Assembly (NCBI GenBank): GCA_025360065.1
Contig: JANYCX010000185.1
Coordinates: forward strand, 1-54,559
Length of the DNA: 54,559 nt
Direction of reading: 5' to 3'
Source of the DNA: Acetobacteraceae bacterium
GTDB lineage: Bacteria > Pseudomonadota > Alphaproteobacteria > Acetobacterales > Acetobacteraceae
Positions 45,115 through 53,296 of the stretch are shown piece by piece. Below the pieces are notes generated by a model. The model saw only the letters and a program-made list of their open reading frames with translations, was not told the origin of the DNA and did not search any database. The position numbers and the translations under genes were made by a program. The number at the start of each line of letters is the position of its first letter. The stretch's first letter is position 1.

Positions 45115-45906
45115 ATGTACAACTTCGAATATCAAAAACCCGGTGCCCTCGCCGATGCCGTGAAGGCACTCGGGGCCGCCGATGCCAAGGCGTTGGCCGG
45201 TGGCATGACGTTGATCCCGGTGCTGAAGCAGCGCCTCAACCAGCCATCGGTGGTGGTCGATCTCGCCAAGCTTGGCCTGTCGGGCATTACCGTAACCGGC
45301 GACAGCGTCACCATTGGCGCGATGACCACCCACGCGACTGTTGCGGCATCCGCCGACATCAAGCGCGCGATTCCCGCTTTGGCCGCGCTCGCCGGCGGCA
45401 TTGGTGACATTCAGGTGCGCGCGCGGGGTACCATTGGCGGCTCGCTCGCCAATAACGATCCGGCAGCGTGCTATCCCGCGGCGGCGCTGGCGCTCGGGGC
45501 CACCATCACCACCAACAAGCGCGCGATCAAGGCCGATGTTTATTTCACCGGCATGTTCACAACCGCGTTGGCCGCCGATGAGGTTATCACCTCGGTGAGC
45601 TTCCCGATCCCGGCCAAGGCCGCTTACGTGAAGTTCAAGCAGCCCGCCTCGCGTTACGCAATGGTTGGCGTGTTCGCCGCCAAGGGCCCGGCGGGCGTGC
45701 GCATGGCCGTCACCGGTTCGGGGCAGGGCGGAGTGTTTCGCTTTACCGCCGCCGAGGCCGCGTTGGCCAGCAACTGGTCAGCCGCCGCGCTAAACGGCAT
45801 CAGCGTTTCGGCCGATAACATGATGAGCGACATTCATGGCAGCGCCGTCTATCGCGCCCATTTGGTTGGCGTGATCGCCAAGCGCGCGGTAACTGCCGCC
45901 GGGTAA
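45115..45906 (+). CDS. Mo-hydroxylase FAD-binding medium subunit (CoxM-like)
   Basis: Flavoprotein subunit that takes electrons from the 2Fe-2S clusters. It has 263 residues. The FAD-binding motifs ALAGGMTLIPVLKQRL near residue 31 and RGTIGGSLANNDPAACYPA near 104 are intact. It follows the large subunit after 15 bp with GAGGGA upstream of the ATG. It completes the S-L-M operon. No maturation genes (CoxD-, CoxE- or CoxG-like) are found downstream, where a convergent gene begins at once. Confidence 0.92.
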   Translation: MYNFEYQKPGALADAVKALGAADAKALAGGMTLIPVLKQRLNQPSVVVDLAKLGLSGITVTGDSVTIGAMTTHATVAASADIKRAIPALAALAGGIGDIQVRARGTIGGSLANNDPAACYPAAALALGATITTNKRAIKADVYFTGMFTTALAADEVITSVSFPIPAKAAYVKFKQPASRYAMVGVFAAKGPAGVRMAVTGSGQGGVFRFTAAEAALASNWSAAALNGISVSADNMMSDIHGSAVYRAHLVGVIAKRAVTAAG

Positions 45907-45914
45907 AGTGGTTA

Positions 45915-45941
45915 GGTGGGGCGGCTCACTGCCGTCCCACC
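45915..45941. terminator. Bidirectional hairpin between coxM-like and chaC genes
   Basis: GGTGGGGCGGC (45915-45925) pairs with GCCGTCCCACC (45931-45941), 11 bp with one G-T pair and a TCACT loop. It covers the 19-bp convergent gap and the last codons of chaC, so it can serve both transcripts. Confidence 0.6.
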
Positions 45942-46621
45942 AACGCCACCAGCCGCTCCAAGAACGGGTCGGTAATCCCGACCTGCTGCAACCCATCATG
46001 GGTATTGAGCAAATATTCGCGTGACGACCCCAACTGCCCGCGCGCCGTCGCCAGCCGATGGATCATCTCGGCTTCATCGATATCGCCGCAATAACTTGGC
46101 CCAGCGGGGTTGATGGTAAACGCAATCGCGTGTCCCAGCGCATCGCCGTTCTCCGGATCATGGATCGGCACCCAGCGCGGAATATATCCGGCCGCCACCA
46201 TTTCCCGTCGCCACAGAATATCAAGCTCCTGCGCCACCAGGTCCTCGGCGATTTTCAGCCCCACCCCGGTGCAGCCGCCGCCGGGCGCCAAGCCGAGCAT
46301 CAACCCAGGATTTTCCGGCGTGCCGCGCCCCATTTTCACTGACAGGCAATAGGATCGCCGCCATTCCGGCGTGTGCACCGCGCGGCGTTCGGCAATATGG
46401 ATCGCCGGATTCCAGATCAGCGACCCATAGGCGAATACCCACACCCCATCGCCCGGATCGGGGTGGGCTGCCAACATATCGGCGAGCGAGGCCGCCCGCT
46501 CTTCATCGGTCAGCACATGCACATCGGGCATCGCGCGACGGATGTTCTCAGCCAATTCCCCCGACAACAGGCGTGCGCGGGTCAGGAAGAAATCGCCAGA
46601 GTTCGCCGGTTTATCGTTCAT
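45926..46621 (-). CDS. ChaC-like gamma-glutamylcyclotransferase
   Basis: Probably cleaves glutathione to 5-oxoproline and Cys-Gly. It has 231 residues. The nucleotide-like glycine motif VFAYGSLIWNP lies near residue 61, followed by RRSYCLSVKMGRGTPENPG. LWRREMVAAGYIPRWVP near residue 137 carries the glutamate I take as the catalytic candidate. It starts six bases after the mscL stop on the same strand, so the two are likely co-transcribed. The product could feed the 5-oxoprolinase-like enzyme at 4732-8328. Confidence 0.88.
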   Translation of the reverse strand: MNDKPANSGDFFLTRARLLSGELAENIRRAMPDVHVLTDEERAASLADMLAAHPDPGDGVWVFAYGSLIWNPAIHIAERRAVHTPEWRRSYCLSVKMGRGTPENPGLMLGLAPGGGCTGVGLKIAEDLVAQELDILWRREMVAAGYIPRWVPIHDPENGDALGHAIAFTINPAGPSYCGDIDEAEMIHRLATARGQLGSSREYLLNTHDGLQQVGITDPFLERLVALVGRQ

Positions 46622-46627
46622 GACAGG

Positions 46628-47080
46628 CTATTTGCTCGATTTCAGCAGGTCGCGGATCTCGGTCAGCAGCATTTCGCTGGTCGAAGGCTCCAGCGGTGCG
46701 GCAGGTGCCGCTTCCTGCTTGCGCTGCAACGCGCTCAGCATTTTGACCATCCAGAAGATCGCGAAGGCAACGATTGCGAATTGAATGAGGGCGTTGATAA
46801 ACACGCCAATATTCAGCGTGACAGCGCCCGCGGTTTTCGCCGCCTCCAACGTTGCCGTCGATGGGCCTTTCAAGGTGATGAAAATATTCGAGAAATCGAT
46901 CCCGCCGATCAGCAGCCCGATCACCGGATTGGCGATATCCTTCACCAAACTGCCGACAATGCCGGTGAACGCCGCGCCAATGATCACCCCGACGGCCAGA
47001 TCAACGACATTGCCCCGCATGATGAAAGCCTGGAATTCGCCAAGCCAGCCGGGCGTTCTGAGTTGCGAGGGCGGTGCCAT
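46628..47080 (-). CDS. mscL: Large-conductance mechanosensitive channel MscL
   Basis: Pentameric inner-membrane safety valve opened by membrane tension during hypo-osmotic shock. It has 150 residues. The N-terminal [20 protein letters not shown] with [13 protein letters not shown] is the conserved first helix and pore, and [19 protein letters not shown] is the second helix. The C-terminal bundle ([15 protein letters not shown]) is present. A spacer of about 15 Ala/Pro-rich residues precedes it. AAGGA lies ahead of the ATG. Confidence 0.96.
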   Translation of the reverse strand: MAPPSQLRTPGWLGEFQAFIMRGNVVDLAVGVIIGAAFTGIVGSLVKDIANPVIGLLIGGIDFSNIFITLKGPSTATLEAAKTAGAVTLNIGVFINALIQFAIVAFAIFWMVKMLSALQRKQEAAPAAPLEPSTSEMLLTEIRDLLKSSK

Positions 47081-47230
47081 TATTGAGCGGTCCTTATTGG
47101 TTTTGATCCAACGTTCGATCGCTACACTTTATCGCATGGCCAGCGCAAGCGGGTTGCCGCCGTCAACTTGGTCCTGCCGCAATGACCGCCTAACGTCTAT
47201 GGAATTGAAACCCTTTTAAGGAGCGACGTC

Positions 47231-47467
47231 ATGGGTATCCGCTTTGTTATCGCCGCCAGCCTCGCGCTTGCCGGGTGCGGCAGCAGTCAGTTCGACCGCG
47301 TCTCCACCGGTGCCGGCACGGGGGCGGGCACCGGCGCGGTGATCGGTTTAATCGGCGGGCCGATTGGTGTTGCGCTCGGGGCTGCGATCGGCGCCGGGGT
47401 CGGCGCAGTTGCCGGCGGGACGACCAGCCAGCAACAGCTCGATCTCGGCAAGCCGGTCTGGGAGTAG
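47231..47467 (+). CDS. Small glycine-zipper lipoprotein
   Basis: It has 78 residues. A short lipoprotein signal ends in LALAG-C (cysteine 16). The mature part is a Gly/Ala-rich zipper (GAGTGAGTGAVIGLIGG, GVALGAAIGAGVGAVAGG) that could pack as a membrane hairpin, ending in TSQQQLDLGKPVWE. TAAGGAG sits eight bases before the ATG, a very strong ribosome site. Function unknown; such small proteins occur in the envelope of many alphaproteobacteria. Divergent from mscL and convergent with the CBS gene, five bases apart. Confidence 0.78.
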   Translation: MGIRFVIAASLALAGCGSSQFDRVSTGAGTGAGTGAVIGLIGGPIGVALGAAIGAGVGAVAGGTTSQQQLDLGKPVWE

Positions 47468-47472
47468 GCCGC

Positions 47473-47904
47473 TCAGACTGACCCGGCGACATAGGCTTTC
47501 AAACTATCGACCTCGGTTTCCTGCTGGGTAATCCGTGCCTTGACCACGTCGCCAATGCTGACGATCCCGATCAGCGTGTCGCCTTCCAGCACCGGCAGAT
47601 GGCGGACCCGACCATCGGTCATGATCCGCATCGCCGCACCCACGGTGGTCGCGCGGGTCACGGTCGATAATTTCTTGGTCATTAAGGCGCTCGCTGGCAA
47701 ATCCAGCGCCGCGGCACCATGGTTGGCGAGCGCCTGGACAATGTCGCGCTCGCTGATAATCCCAACCAGCACACCGTCTTCCAGCACCGGCAACGCGCCG
47801 ATCCGGCGGGTCGCAAGCTGGCCGGCAATGTCGGCGACGGTCTGGTCCGGCCGTGCCGAGGCAACCGCACTGCCCTTATGGCGAAGGATCGCTGCAACAG
47901 TCAT
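47473..47904 (-). CDS. Two-CBS-domain protein
   Basis: It has 143 residues made of two CBS repeats (about 8-60 and 75-130), which form a Bateman module that usually binds adenine nucleotides. Motifs include RRIGALPVLEDGVLVGIISE, RDIVQAL and GRVRHLPVLEGDTLIGIVS. The start ATG 47904 has GGGAGG at ideal spacing; the longer open frame upstream lacks this and is not used. No enzymatic domain is attached. Role unknown; such stand-alone proteins are thought to sense energy state. Confidence 0.88.
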   Translation of the reverse strand: MTVAAILRHKGSAVASARPDQTVADIAGQLATRRIGALPVLEDGVLVGIISERDIVQALANHGAAALDLPASALMTKKLSTVTRATTVGAAMRIMTDGRVRHLPVLEGDTLIGIVSIGDVVKARITQQETEVDSLKAYVAGSV

Positions 47905-48025
47905 GACGAGAACCTCCCGCATCGGCGCCGTGCTGCCGGGACTGGCGCACGACCATCCGAAGCCCAGCATGCGCCTTCCTGATCGCAAAAAGCAAAAACT
48001 AGCCGTGCAGCGCAGCAAATCCCGC

Positions 48026-49759
48026 TTAAACCGCGCGTTGCGTCCGCACCAGCGCCGCGAAACGCCCATCCTGGGCCAGTAATTCGGCAAACTCGCCGCG
48101 CTCAACAATGCGTCCGGCATCGAACACCAGGATTTCATCGGCCGCCCGCACGGTTGACAGCCGATGCGCGATGATAAAGCTGGTGCGACCCTGCATCAGG
48201 GCGGCAAGCCCGGTTGCCACCTCGGCCTCGGTCGCCGCATCCAACGCGCTGGTCGCCTCATCCAGCACCAGGATCGGCGGGTTCTTGAGCGCCGCGCGCG
48301 CAATCGCCAGGCGCTGGCGCTGCCCGCCCGACAGATTGCCGCCACGCTCGCCCACCACGGTATCCAGCCCCTCCGGCATCGCGCGGACAAATTTTTCGGC
48401 CTGGGCAAGGCGCAAGGCGGCAAACAATTCGGTGTCAGACGCATCGGGCTTGCCGAGCAACAGATTGTCGCGCACCGACCGGTTCAGCACCGGACTGTCC
48501 TGGAACACCACCCCGATCGCTGCCCGCAAACTATCCAGCGACACCCCGCTTATGTCCTGCCCATCAATGCGAACTATACCCTGATCCGGGTCCCAGAGCC
48601 GCTGCAGCAGCGCCATCGCGGTGCTTTTGCCCGCGCCAGTGGCGCCGACCAACGCGATGGTCTGCCCAGCAGCGGCAGCAAAGGAAACCTCGTGCAGGAC
48701 CGGCGCATCCTGGCGATAGGCGAAGCGCACGGCCTCGAACACCACCGCACCAGGGCCGGACCGCAATGCCGGCGCGTCGGCGACCTCCGGCACCCGATTG
48801 GGGGCCTCGAACACTGCGAAAAAAGCGGCCAGATTGGGCTTCTCGGCGGAAAGCTGGGCAACGAACCCCATCGCCCCCTCCAACCGACCGATCAGCAGCA
48901 AGGCAAGGCCAATGAAGCTCACAATGTCTTCAATCCGCGCGCTGCCCGCCGTCATCATCAGACTGCCCAGGGCGACAATGGTGATCACCGCCACCGTGCT
49001 CGCCGCCCGCGACAGCATGTTGGCCACCGCCCACCAGGTCAGCACCGGGAATTGATGGCGGATGACCTGGGACGCAATCTGGTCAAACCGCGCCCGCTCG
49101 GCATCGAGGCCGGTATAGGATTGCACCAGCGTGACATTGGCGAGCGTGTCCTGCGCAATTCCGGCAAGCTTCAGGTGCCAACGCTGCGCCCGCGCTTGGC
49201 CGCCCTCGGTGCGGCGGATCACCGCCCAGGTCAGGGCACTGAACACTGCCAGCAACCCGATCAGCACCAGCGCCAGCCGCCAGTTCACCAGCAAAGTCAG
49301 CGGCATTAGCACCAAAGCTGCAATGAAGGTCGCCAGATGGTTGCGCAAAAATGTCAGCACCAGATTAAACATCGCGTCCGCGCCGGTGATCATGATTTTC
49401 ATCAACCGGCCGGAATCGGTCTCGGTATGAAACGCCGGCGGCAGGGATAGCGCGTGGTCGTAAAACCGTGCCATCGCCGCCAACCGGACGCGATGCGCCA
49501 GCCGGTCCGCGCGCCACGCAATCACCATGCTGGCGGCAATCCCGCCAAGCCCGACCATGGCCCATAGAGCGATCCAGGCGATGATGGCATTGAAGTCGGC
49601 ACCGCCGGCGAGCAGTCCGATCACCCGGCCGAACAGCAGTGGGTCGGTGAATTGCAGGGCTGCGACGATGATGTTGCCAAGCAGGAGCCAGGGCAGGCCA
49701 GACGCAGGCAAGGTAAGGAGTCTTCTTTTTGTGAACAAAAAGAAGCAAAAAAACTTCAT
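48026..49759 (-). CDS. NdvA-like glucan ABC exporter (fused permease-ATPase)
   Basis: Half-size ABC exporter that resembles cyclic beta-1,2-glucan exporters NdvA/ChvA, with a membrane domain of about 300 residues and a C-terminal ATPase. NdvA-like segments are RADRLAHRVR, FLRNHLATFIAAL, YPVLTWWAVAN-type FPVLTWWAVANMLSR and LNRSVRDNLLLG. Walker A GATGAGKS is near 370, the signature LSGGQRQR near 474, and Walker B is ILVLDEATSALD. It has 577 residues. The first 17 codons (MKFFCFFLFTKRRLL) are AT-rich and come from the left arm of the palindromic repeat at 49709-49860. No obvious ribosome site precedes ATG 49759. No glucan synthase (ndvB) is in the window, so the substrate is not proven. Confidence 0.88.
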   Translation of the reverse strand: MKFFCFFLFTKRRLLTLPASGLPWLLLGNIIVAALQFTDPLLFGRVIGLLAGGADFNAIIAWIALWAMVGLGGIAASMVIAWRADRLAHRVRLAAMARFYDHALSLPPAFHTETDSGRLMKIMITGADAMFNLVLTFLRNHLATFIAALVLMPLTLLVNWRLALVLIGLLAVFSALTWAVIRRTEGGQARAQRWHLKLAGIAQDTLANVTLVQSYTGLDAERARFDQIASQVIRHQFPVLTWWAVANMLSRAASTVAVITIVALGSLMMTAGSARIEDIVSFIGLALLLIGRLEGAMGFVAQLSAEKPNLAAFFAVFEAPNRVPEVADAPALRSGPGAVVFEAVRFAYRQDAPVLHEVSFAAAAGQTIALVGATGAGKSTAMALLQRLWDPDQGIVRIDGQDISGVSLDSLRAAIGVVFQDSPVLNRSVRDNLLLGKPDASDTELFAALRLAQAEKFVRAMPEGLDTVVGERGGNLSGGQRQRLAIARAALKNPPILVLDEATSALDAATEAEVATGLAALMQGRTSFIIAHRLSTVRAADEILVFDAGRIVERGEFAELLAQDGRFAALVRTQRAV

Positions 49760-49860
49760 GACTCTGTTGCCGTTGGCGTACCCTTACCGGAGGGCGCAGG
49801 GTGCCAATTGATAAGAAGTTTTTTTGGTTCTTTTTGTTCACAAAAAGAACAACTTGCCTT
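49709..49860. repeat. Composite AT-rich palindromic repeat between pdxY and exporter
   Basis: Two inverted arms, 49709-49756 and 49815-49860, are separated by 58 bp. Each arm contains a hairpin with 11-bp sides and a 2-nt centre (49721-49744 and 49827-49850) plus a 12-bp CAAAAAAACTTC or complement and an AAGGxAAG edge. In matched orientation the inner 22 bases are identical and the outermost pair is C-G in one arm and G-C in the other, a compensatory swap. Local composition is far more AT-rich than its surroundings. The left arm overlaps the start of the exporter gene; the right arm ends three bases before the pdxY stop. Confidence 0.85.
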
Positions 49861-49862
49861 CC

Positions 49863-50711
49863 CTAACACTTATTTGCCTTGAAAACCTTGGATGGCCTGA
49901 CAAACTCCTCCTGCGCCGCCACAGTCAGAATCTCCCGGGACCCCGCCTCCGCCGTCCGCCGCAGCACCCCATGGATCGAACTCCCCGCCGCCTCCAGCGC
50001 CGCCGTCGCGCTGCCAGTTTTCAGCCGGTGGAACAGGAACAGCGCGGCAATCGCATCGCCAGCCCCGTTAATGCTCAAATCCAGCCGCGGCGTGCGCAGC
50101 AAATGGAAGCTGCCCGCCTCCCCCACCAGCATATCGAGCGCGTCGGCGGGCGTTTCATCGGTGGCGAGGCTGGTAATCAGCACGCAGCCGGGCCCCATCG
50201 CCTGCAATTGCGCAATCGCCTGCTTGGCTTCCCCCATGGTGCGGCAGGCGAGGCCCGTGAGCCGCTCGACCTCAAACCGGTTGGGCGTCAGGATGTCGGC
50301 GGCGGCAATCGCCTGGTTGCGCAGGAAATCGACGATGCCGGGCCGGACATAATCGCCCGTGTCATCATCGCCGATCACCGGGTCACAGCAATAAATCGCC
50401 GCCGGATTGGCGGCCTTCACCGCGCGCACGGCGTCGAGAATGGCCTCCCCGACGCTGTGATCGCCAACATAGCCGGACAGAATCGCGTCGCATTTTGGCA
50501 GCACCCCGCGTGCGGCGATGCCCGAGATCAACCGGGCGATCTGCTCGCCGGAATAGACATCCCCGGTCCAGGCGCCGTAGCCGGTGTGGTTGGAGAATTG
50601 TACCGTGTTGACCGCCCACACCTCAGCGCCGAGCCGTTGCAGCGGGAACACCGCGGACGCGTTGCCGACATGGCCGTAGCTGACCCAGGATTGGATGGAC
50701 AGGATGTTCAT
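49863..50711 (-). CDS. pdxY: Pyridoxal kinase PdxY
   Basis: ATP-dependent kinase that phosphorylates pyridoxal in vitamin B6 salvage. It has 282 residues, close to the E. coli length of 287. The N-terminal ILSIQSWVSYGHVGNASAVF, then VNTVQFSNHTGYG, VIGDDDTGDYV, LTPNRFEVERLTG and the anion hole INGAGDAIAAL near 227 identify the PfkB-like kinase. It is the first gene of a leftward pair, with the NdvA-like exporter 103 bp downstream across the palindromic repeat. Divergent from the OYE-type gene with 66 bp between. Confidence 0.93.
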   Translation of the reverse strand: MNILSIQSWVSYGHVGNASAVFPLQRLGAEVWAVNTVQFSNHTGYGAWTGDVYSGEQIARLISGIAARGVLPKCDAILSGYVGDHSVGEAILDAVRAVKAANPAAIYCCDPVIGDDDTGDYVRPGIVDFLRNQAIAAADILTPNRFEVERLTGLACRTMGEAKQAIAQLQAMGPGCVLITSLATDETPADALDMLVGEAGSFHLLRTPRLDLSINGAGDAIAALFLFHRLKTGSATAALEAAGSSIHGVLRRTAEAGSREILTVAAQEEFVRPSKVFKANKC

Positions 50712-50777
50712 GGCAGCAAACTAAGCCACGCGTCGGCGGCTTGCCAGGGGGCGCGATCCGTCTTACCGGTTCCCACC

Positions 50778-51854
50778 ATGGCAAATCCAAAACTCTTCGA
50801 ACCCATCACTCTGCGTTCCATCACCGCCCGCAATCGCATCGCGGTGGCGCCGATGTGTCAGTATTCCGCGACTGACGGCCTTGGCGATGACTGGCATGTC
50901 CAGCATCTCGGCGCGCGAGCCGCCGGCGGGGCCGGCATCGTGTTCACCGAAGTGGTGCATGTTTCGCCGGTCGGGCGTATCACGCCGCATTGCCTCGGGC
51001 TGTGGAACCCGGCGCAGGCCGCGCATCTGGCGCGGCTGGCCGCGATCATCACGCGCTGCGGCGCGGTCCCTGGCATGCAGATCGGCCATGCCGGGCGCAA
51101 GGCGAGCACTGATGTGCCGTGGCGCGGCAATAAGCCGCTCGCCATTGAAAACGGCGGCTGGCAGCCGGTAGGTGCCAGCGCCATTCCGTTCGGCGATGGC
51201 TACGCGATCCCACACGCGCTGAGCATTCCCGAAATCGCCGGTATCACGGCTGAATTTGTCACCAGCACCAAAATGGCGCGGCAGGCCGGGATGAAAGTGC
51301 TCGAACTGCACGGCGCCCATGGCTATCTGGTTCATTCCTTCCTGTCGCCGCTTTCCAACCAGCGCCGCGATGAGTATGGCGGCGACCTTGCCGGCCGGGC
51401 GCGTCTGCTGCTGGAACTGGTCGACGCGGTACGCACCGAATGGCCCGACGATCTGCCGCTGGTGGTACGCCTGTCTTGCATCGATTGGATGGAAGGCGGG
51501 CTGACGATTGCCGACAGCATCGCCATTGCCCAGATGCTGAAAGCGACCGGCAAGGTCGATCTGATCGATTGTTCATCAGGTGGGGCTGTCGCGGTTGGCC
51601 CCAAGGTTACGCTCCATCCCGGCTATCAGGTGCCGTTCGCCGAAGCCATCCGCACCCAGGTTGGCATCCCGACCGGCGCGGTTGGCCTGATCACCGCCCC
51701 CGCCCATGCCGAGGAAATCATCGCCAATGGCCGCGCCGATTTGGTGCTGGTCGCCCGCGCGGTGCTCGCCGATCCGGCCTGGCCGCTGCACGCGGCGGTC
51801 GCCCTTGGTGCCAAGCCGGACCTTCTGCCGCAATACATGCGCGCAACGCTATGA
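50778..51854 (+). CDS. OYE-family NADH:flavin oxidoreductase (YqjM-like)
   Basis: FMN ene-reductase that reduces activated double bonds. It has 358 residues from ATG 50778. The C27 in VAPMCQYS matches the redox-tuning cysteine of the YqjM class; IGHAGRKAS, ELHGAHGYLVHSFLSPLSN and RRDEYGG are standard, as is the late VARAVLADP. The open frame runs upstream antisense to pdxY, which I discount. Its stop overlaps the start of the CoA-transferase gene (ATGA), so the two enzymes are probably used together. Confidence 0.92.
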   Translation: MANPKLFEPITLRSITARNRIAVAPMCQYSATDGLGDDWHVQHLGARAAGGAGIVFTEVVHVSPVGRITPHCLGLWNPAQAAHLARLAAIITRCGAVPGMQIGHAGRKASTDVPWRGNKPLAIENGGWQPVGASAIPFGDGYAIPHALSIPEIAGITAEFVTSTKMARQAGMKVLELHGAHGYLVHSFLSPLSNQRRDEYGGDLAGRARLLLELVDAVRTEWPDDLPLVVRLSCIDWMEGGLTIADSIAIAQMLKATGKVDLIDCSSGGAVAVGPKVTLHPGYQVPFAEAIRTQVGIPTGAVGLITAPAHAEEIIANGRADLVLVARAVLADPAWPLHAAVALGAKPDLLPQYMRATL

Positions 51855-53251
51855 AAACCCCGCGCCAGATTATGGCTGACCTCGGCCAGCTTGCGGGTCT
51901 GCCCGCGCGCCTCGCTGACACCATCACCCTGACTGGCGCGGAACCTGCTTTGCCCTCGTCGTTTCGTGTCGGTGCCGCCGCCCAGGCGACGATTGGCGCG
52001 GTGACGATGGCGGTCGGTGAAATCCATGCCCGCCGCACCTTGCGTCCGGTGGCGGCCTCGGTCGATATGCGCCACGCCGCGCTGGAATTTAACAGCGGTG
52101 CCTATTTGCGCGTCGCCGGGACGGAGCCGCCCGATGTCTGGGACGCCATCGCCGGCGCCTATCGCTGCGGCGATGGCGGCTGGGTGCGGCTGCATACCAA
52201 TTTCCCCCATCACCGCGACGGTGTGCTGCGCCTGCTGGGCTGCGCCTATGACCGCAAAGCGGTGGCCACGGCCCTGCTGGGGTGGGATGCGGAAAAATTC
52301 GAGACCGCCGCCACCGACGCCGGTCTGGTGGTCGCTGCCTTGCGCAGTTTCGCCCAATGGGATGCCCACCCGCACGGGTGTGCCGTCGCGAATTTGCCGG
52401 CGATCACCCTCGAACGGATCGGCGATGCGCCGCCAACCCCATTGCCCAGCCTGGGAGACCGCCCGCTTGCCGGCATTCGCGCGCTCGACCTGACCCGCGT
52501 GCTCGCCGGTCCGGTGTGTGGCCGGGTGCTGGCCGCCCATGGCGCGGACGTGTTGCGCATCACCGGGCCGCATGTGCCCTCGCTCGGCCACGCGGAAATC
52601 GATGTCGGGCGTGGCAAATTACAGGCGTACATTGATTTGCGCGACCAAGCCGGCCGTGACATCCTGCGTCATCTGATCCGTGGTGCCGATATTTTCAGCC
52701 AGGGCTACCGGCCCGGCTCACTCGCGGCGCGCGGGTTTTCGCCTGAAGCGGTCGCGGCGCTCAGGCCTGGTGTTATTTACGTCTCGCTGTCTGCCTATGG
52801 CCATCTCGGCCCATGGGCCGGCAAGCGCGGCTTTGACAGCCTGGTGCAAACCGCAACCGGCATCAACCACGCCGAGGCCGACGCGTTCGGCACGCCGGAC
52901 AAGCCGCGCCCGCTGCCATGTCAGGCGATCGATCACGCCTCCGGCTATCTGCTTGCGCTCGGCGCGCTTGCCGGCCTGCTGCGCCGCGCCGATGAAGGTG
53001 GGTCCTGGCTGGTCCGGGTGTCCTTGGCCAGCACCGGCCATTGGTTGCGCGGGCTGGGCCGGCTGGATGACGGGTTTGCCGCCCCCAATCCTGGCTTGGC
53101 CGATATCCCCGATTTGATTGAGGAAACCGATAGCGGCTTTGGCCGGCTCGCGGCGCTGCGCCATGCCGGACAAATTGCCGGAGCGTCCCCCCACTGGGCC
53201 CGCCCGGCCATGCCGCTCGGTTCCGCCCCGCCGGTCTGGCCGGTCTGTTGA
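51851..53251 (+). CDS. Family III (CaiB/BaiF) CoA-transferase, unusual architecture
   Basis: It has 466 residues. The usual N-terminal family III domain starts only near residue 210 (PLAGIRALDLTRVLAGP) and runs through RPGVIYVSLSAYG and KRGFDSLVQTATGINHAEA to CQAIDHASG, in which D361 sits where the catalytic aspartate of formyl-CoA transferase would be. The first 200 residues resemble the later part of a normal enzyme (SSFRVGAAAQATIGAV, RPVAASVDMRHAALEF, GDGGWVRLHTNFPHH) but lack that aspartate. It starts on the stop of the OYE gene. From memory, similar long proteins occur in other Proteobacteria without a known substrate. Confidence 0.85.
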   Translation: MKTPRQIMADLGQLAGLPARLADTITLTGAEPALPSSFRVGAAAQATIGAVTMAVGEIHARRTLRPVAASVDMRHAALEFNSGAYLRVAGTEPPDVWDAIAGAYRCGDGGWVRLHTNFPHHRDGVLRLLGCAYDRKAVATALLGWDAEKFETAATDAGLVVAALRSFAQWDAHPHGCAVANLPAITLERIGDAPPTPLPSLGDRPLAGIRALDLTRVLAGPVCGRVLAAHGADVLRITGPHVPSLGHAEIDVGRGKLQAYIDLRDQAGRDILRHLIRGADIFSQGYRPGSLAARGFSPEAVAALRPGVIYVSLSAYGHLGPWAGKRGFDSLVQTATGINHAEADAFGTPDKPRPLPCQAIDHASGYLLALGALAGLLRRADEGGSWLVRVSLASTGHWLRGLGRLDDGFAAPNPGLADIPDLIEETDSGFGRLAALRHAGQIAGASPHWARPAMPLGSAPPVWPVC

Positions 53252-53296
53252 TTTTACCCCTTCCCAAAACCCGCAACCTACCCCACTAAATCCAGT

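Noticed and set aside
49824-50777. Upstream extension of the OYE reductase frame
   Set aside because: Antisense to pdxY and starts inside the palindromic repeat; the family N-terminus begins at ATG 50778.
51440-51850. Upstream extension of the CoA-transferase frame
   Set aside because: Lies inside the OYE gene in another frame; the ATG at 51851 overlapping the OYE stop is the natural start.
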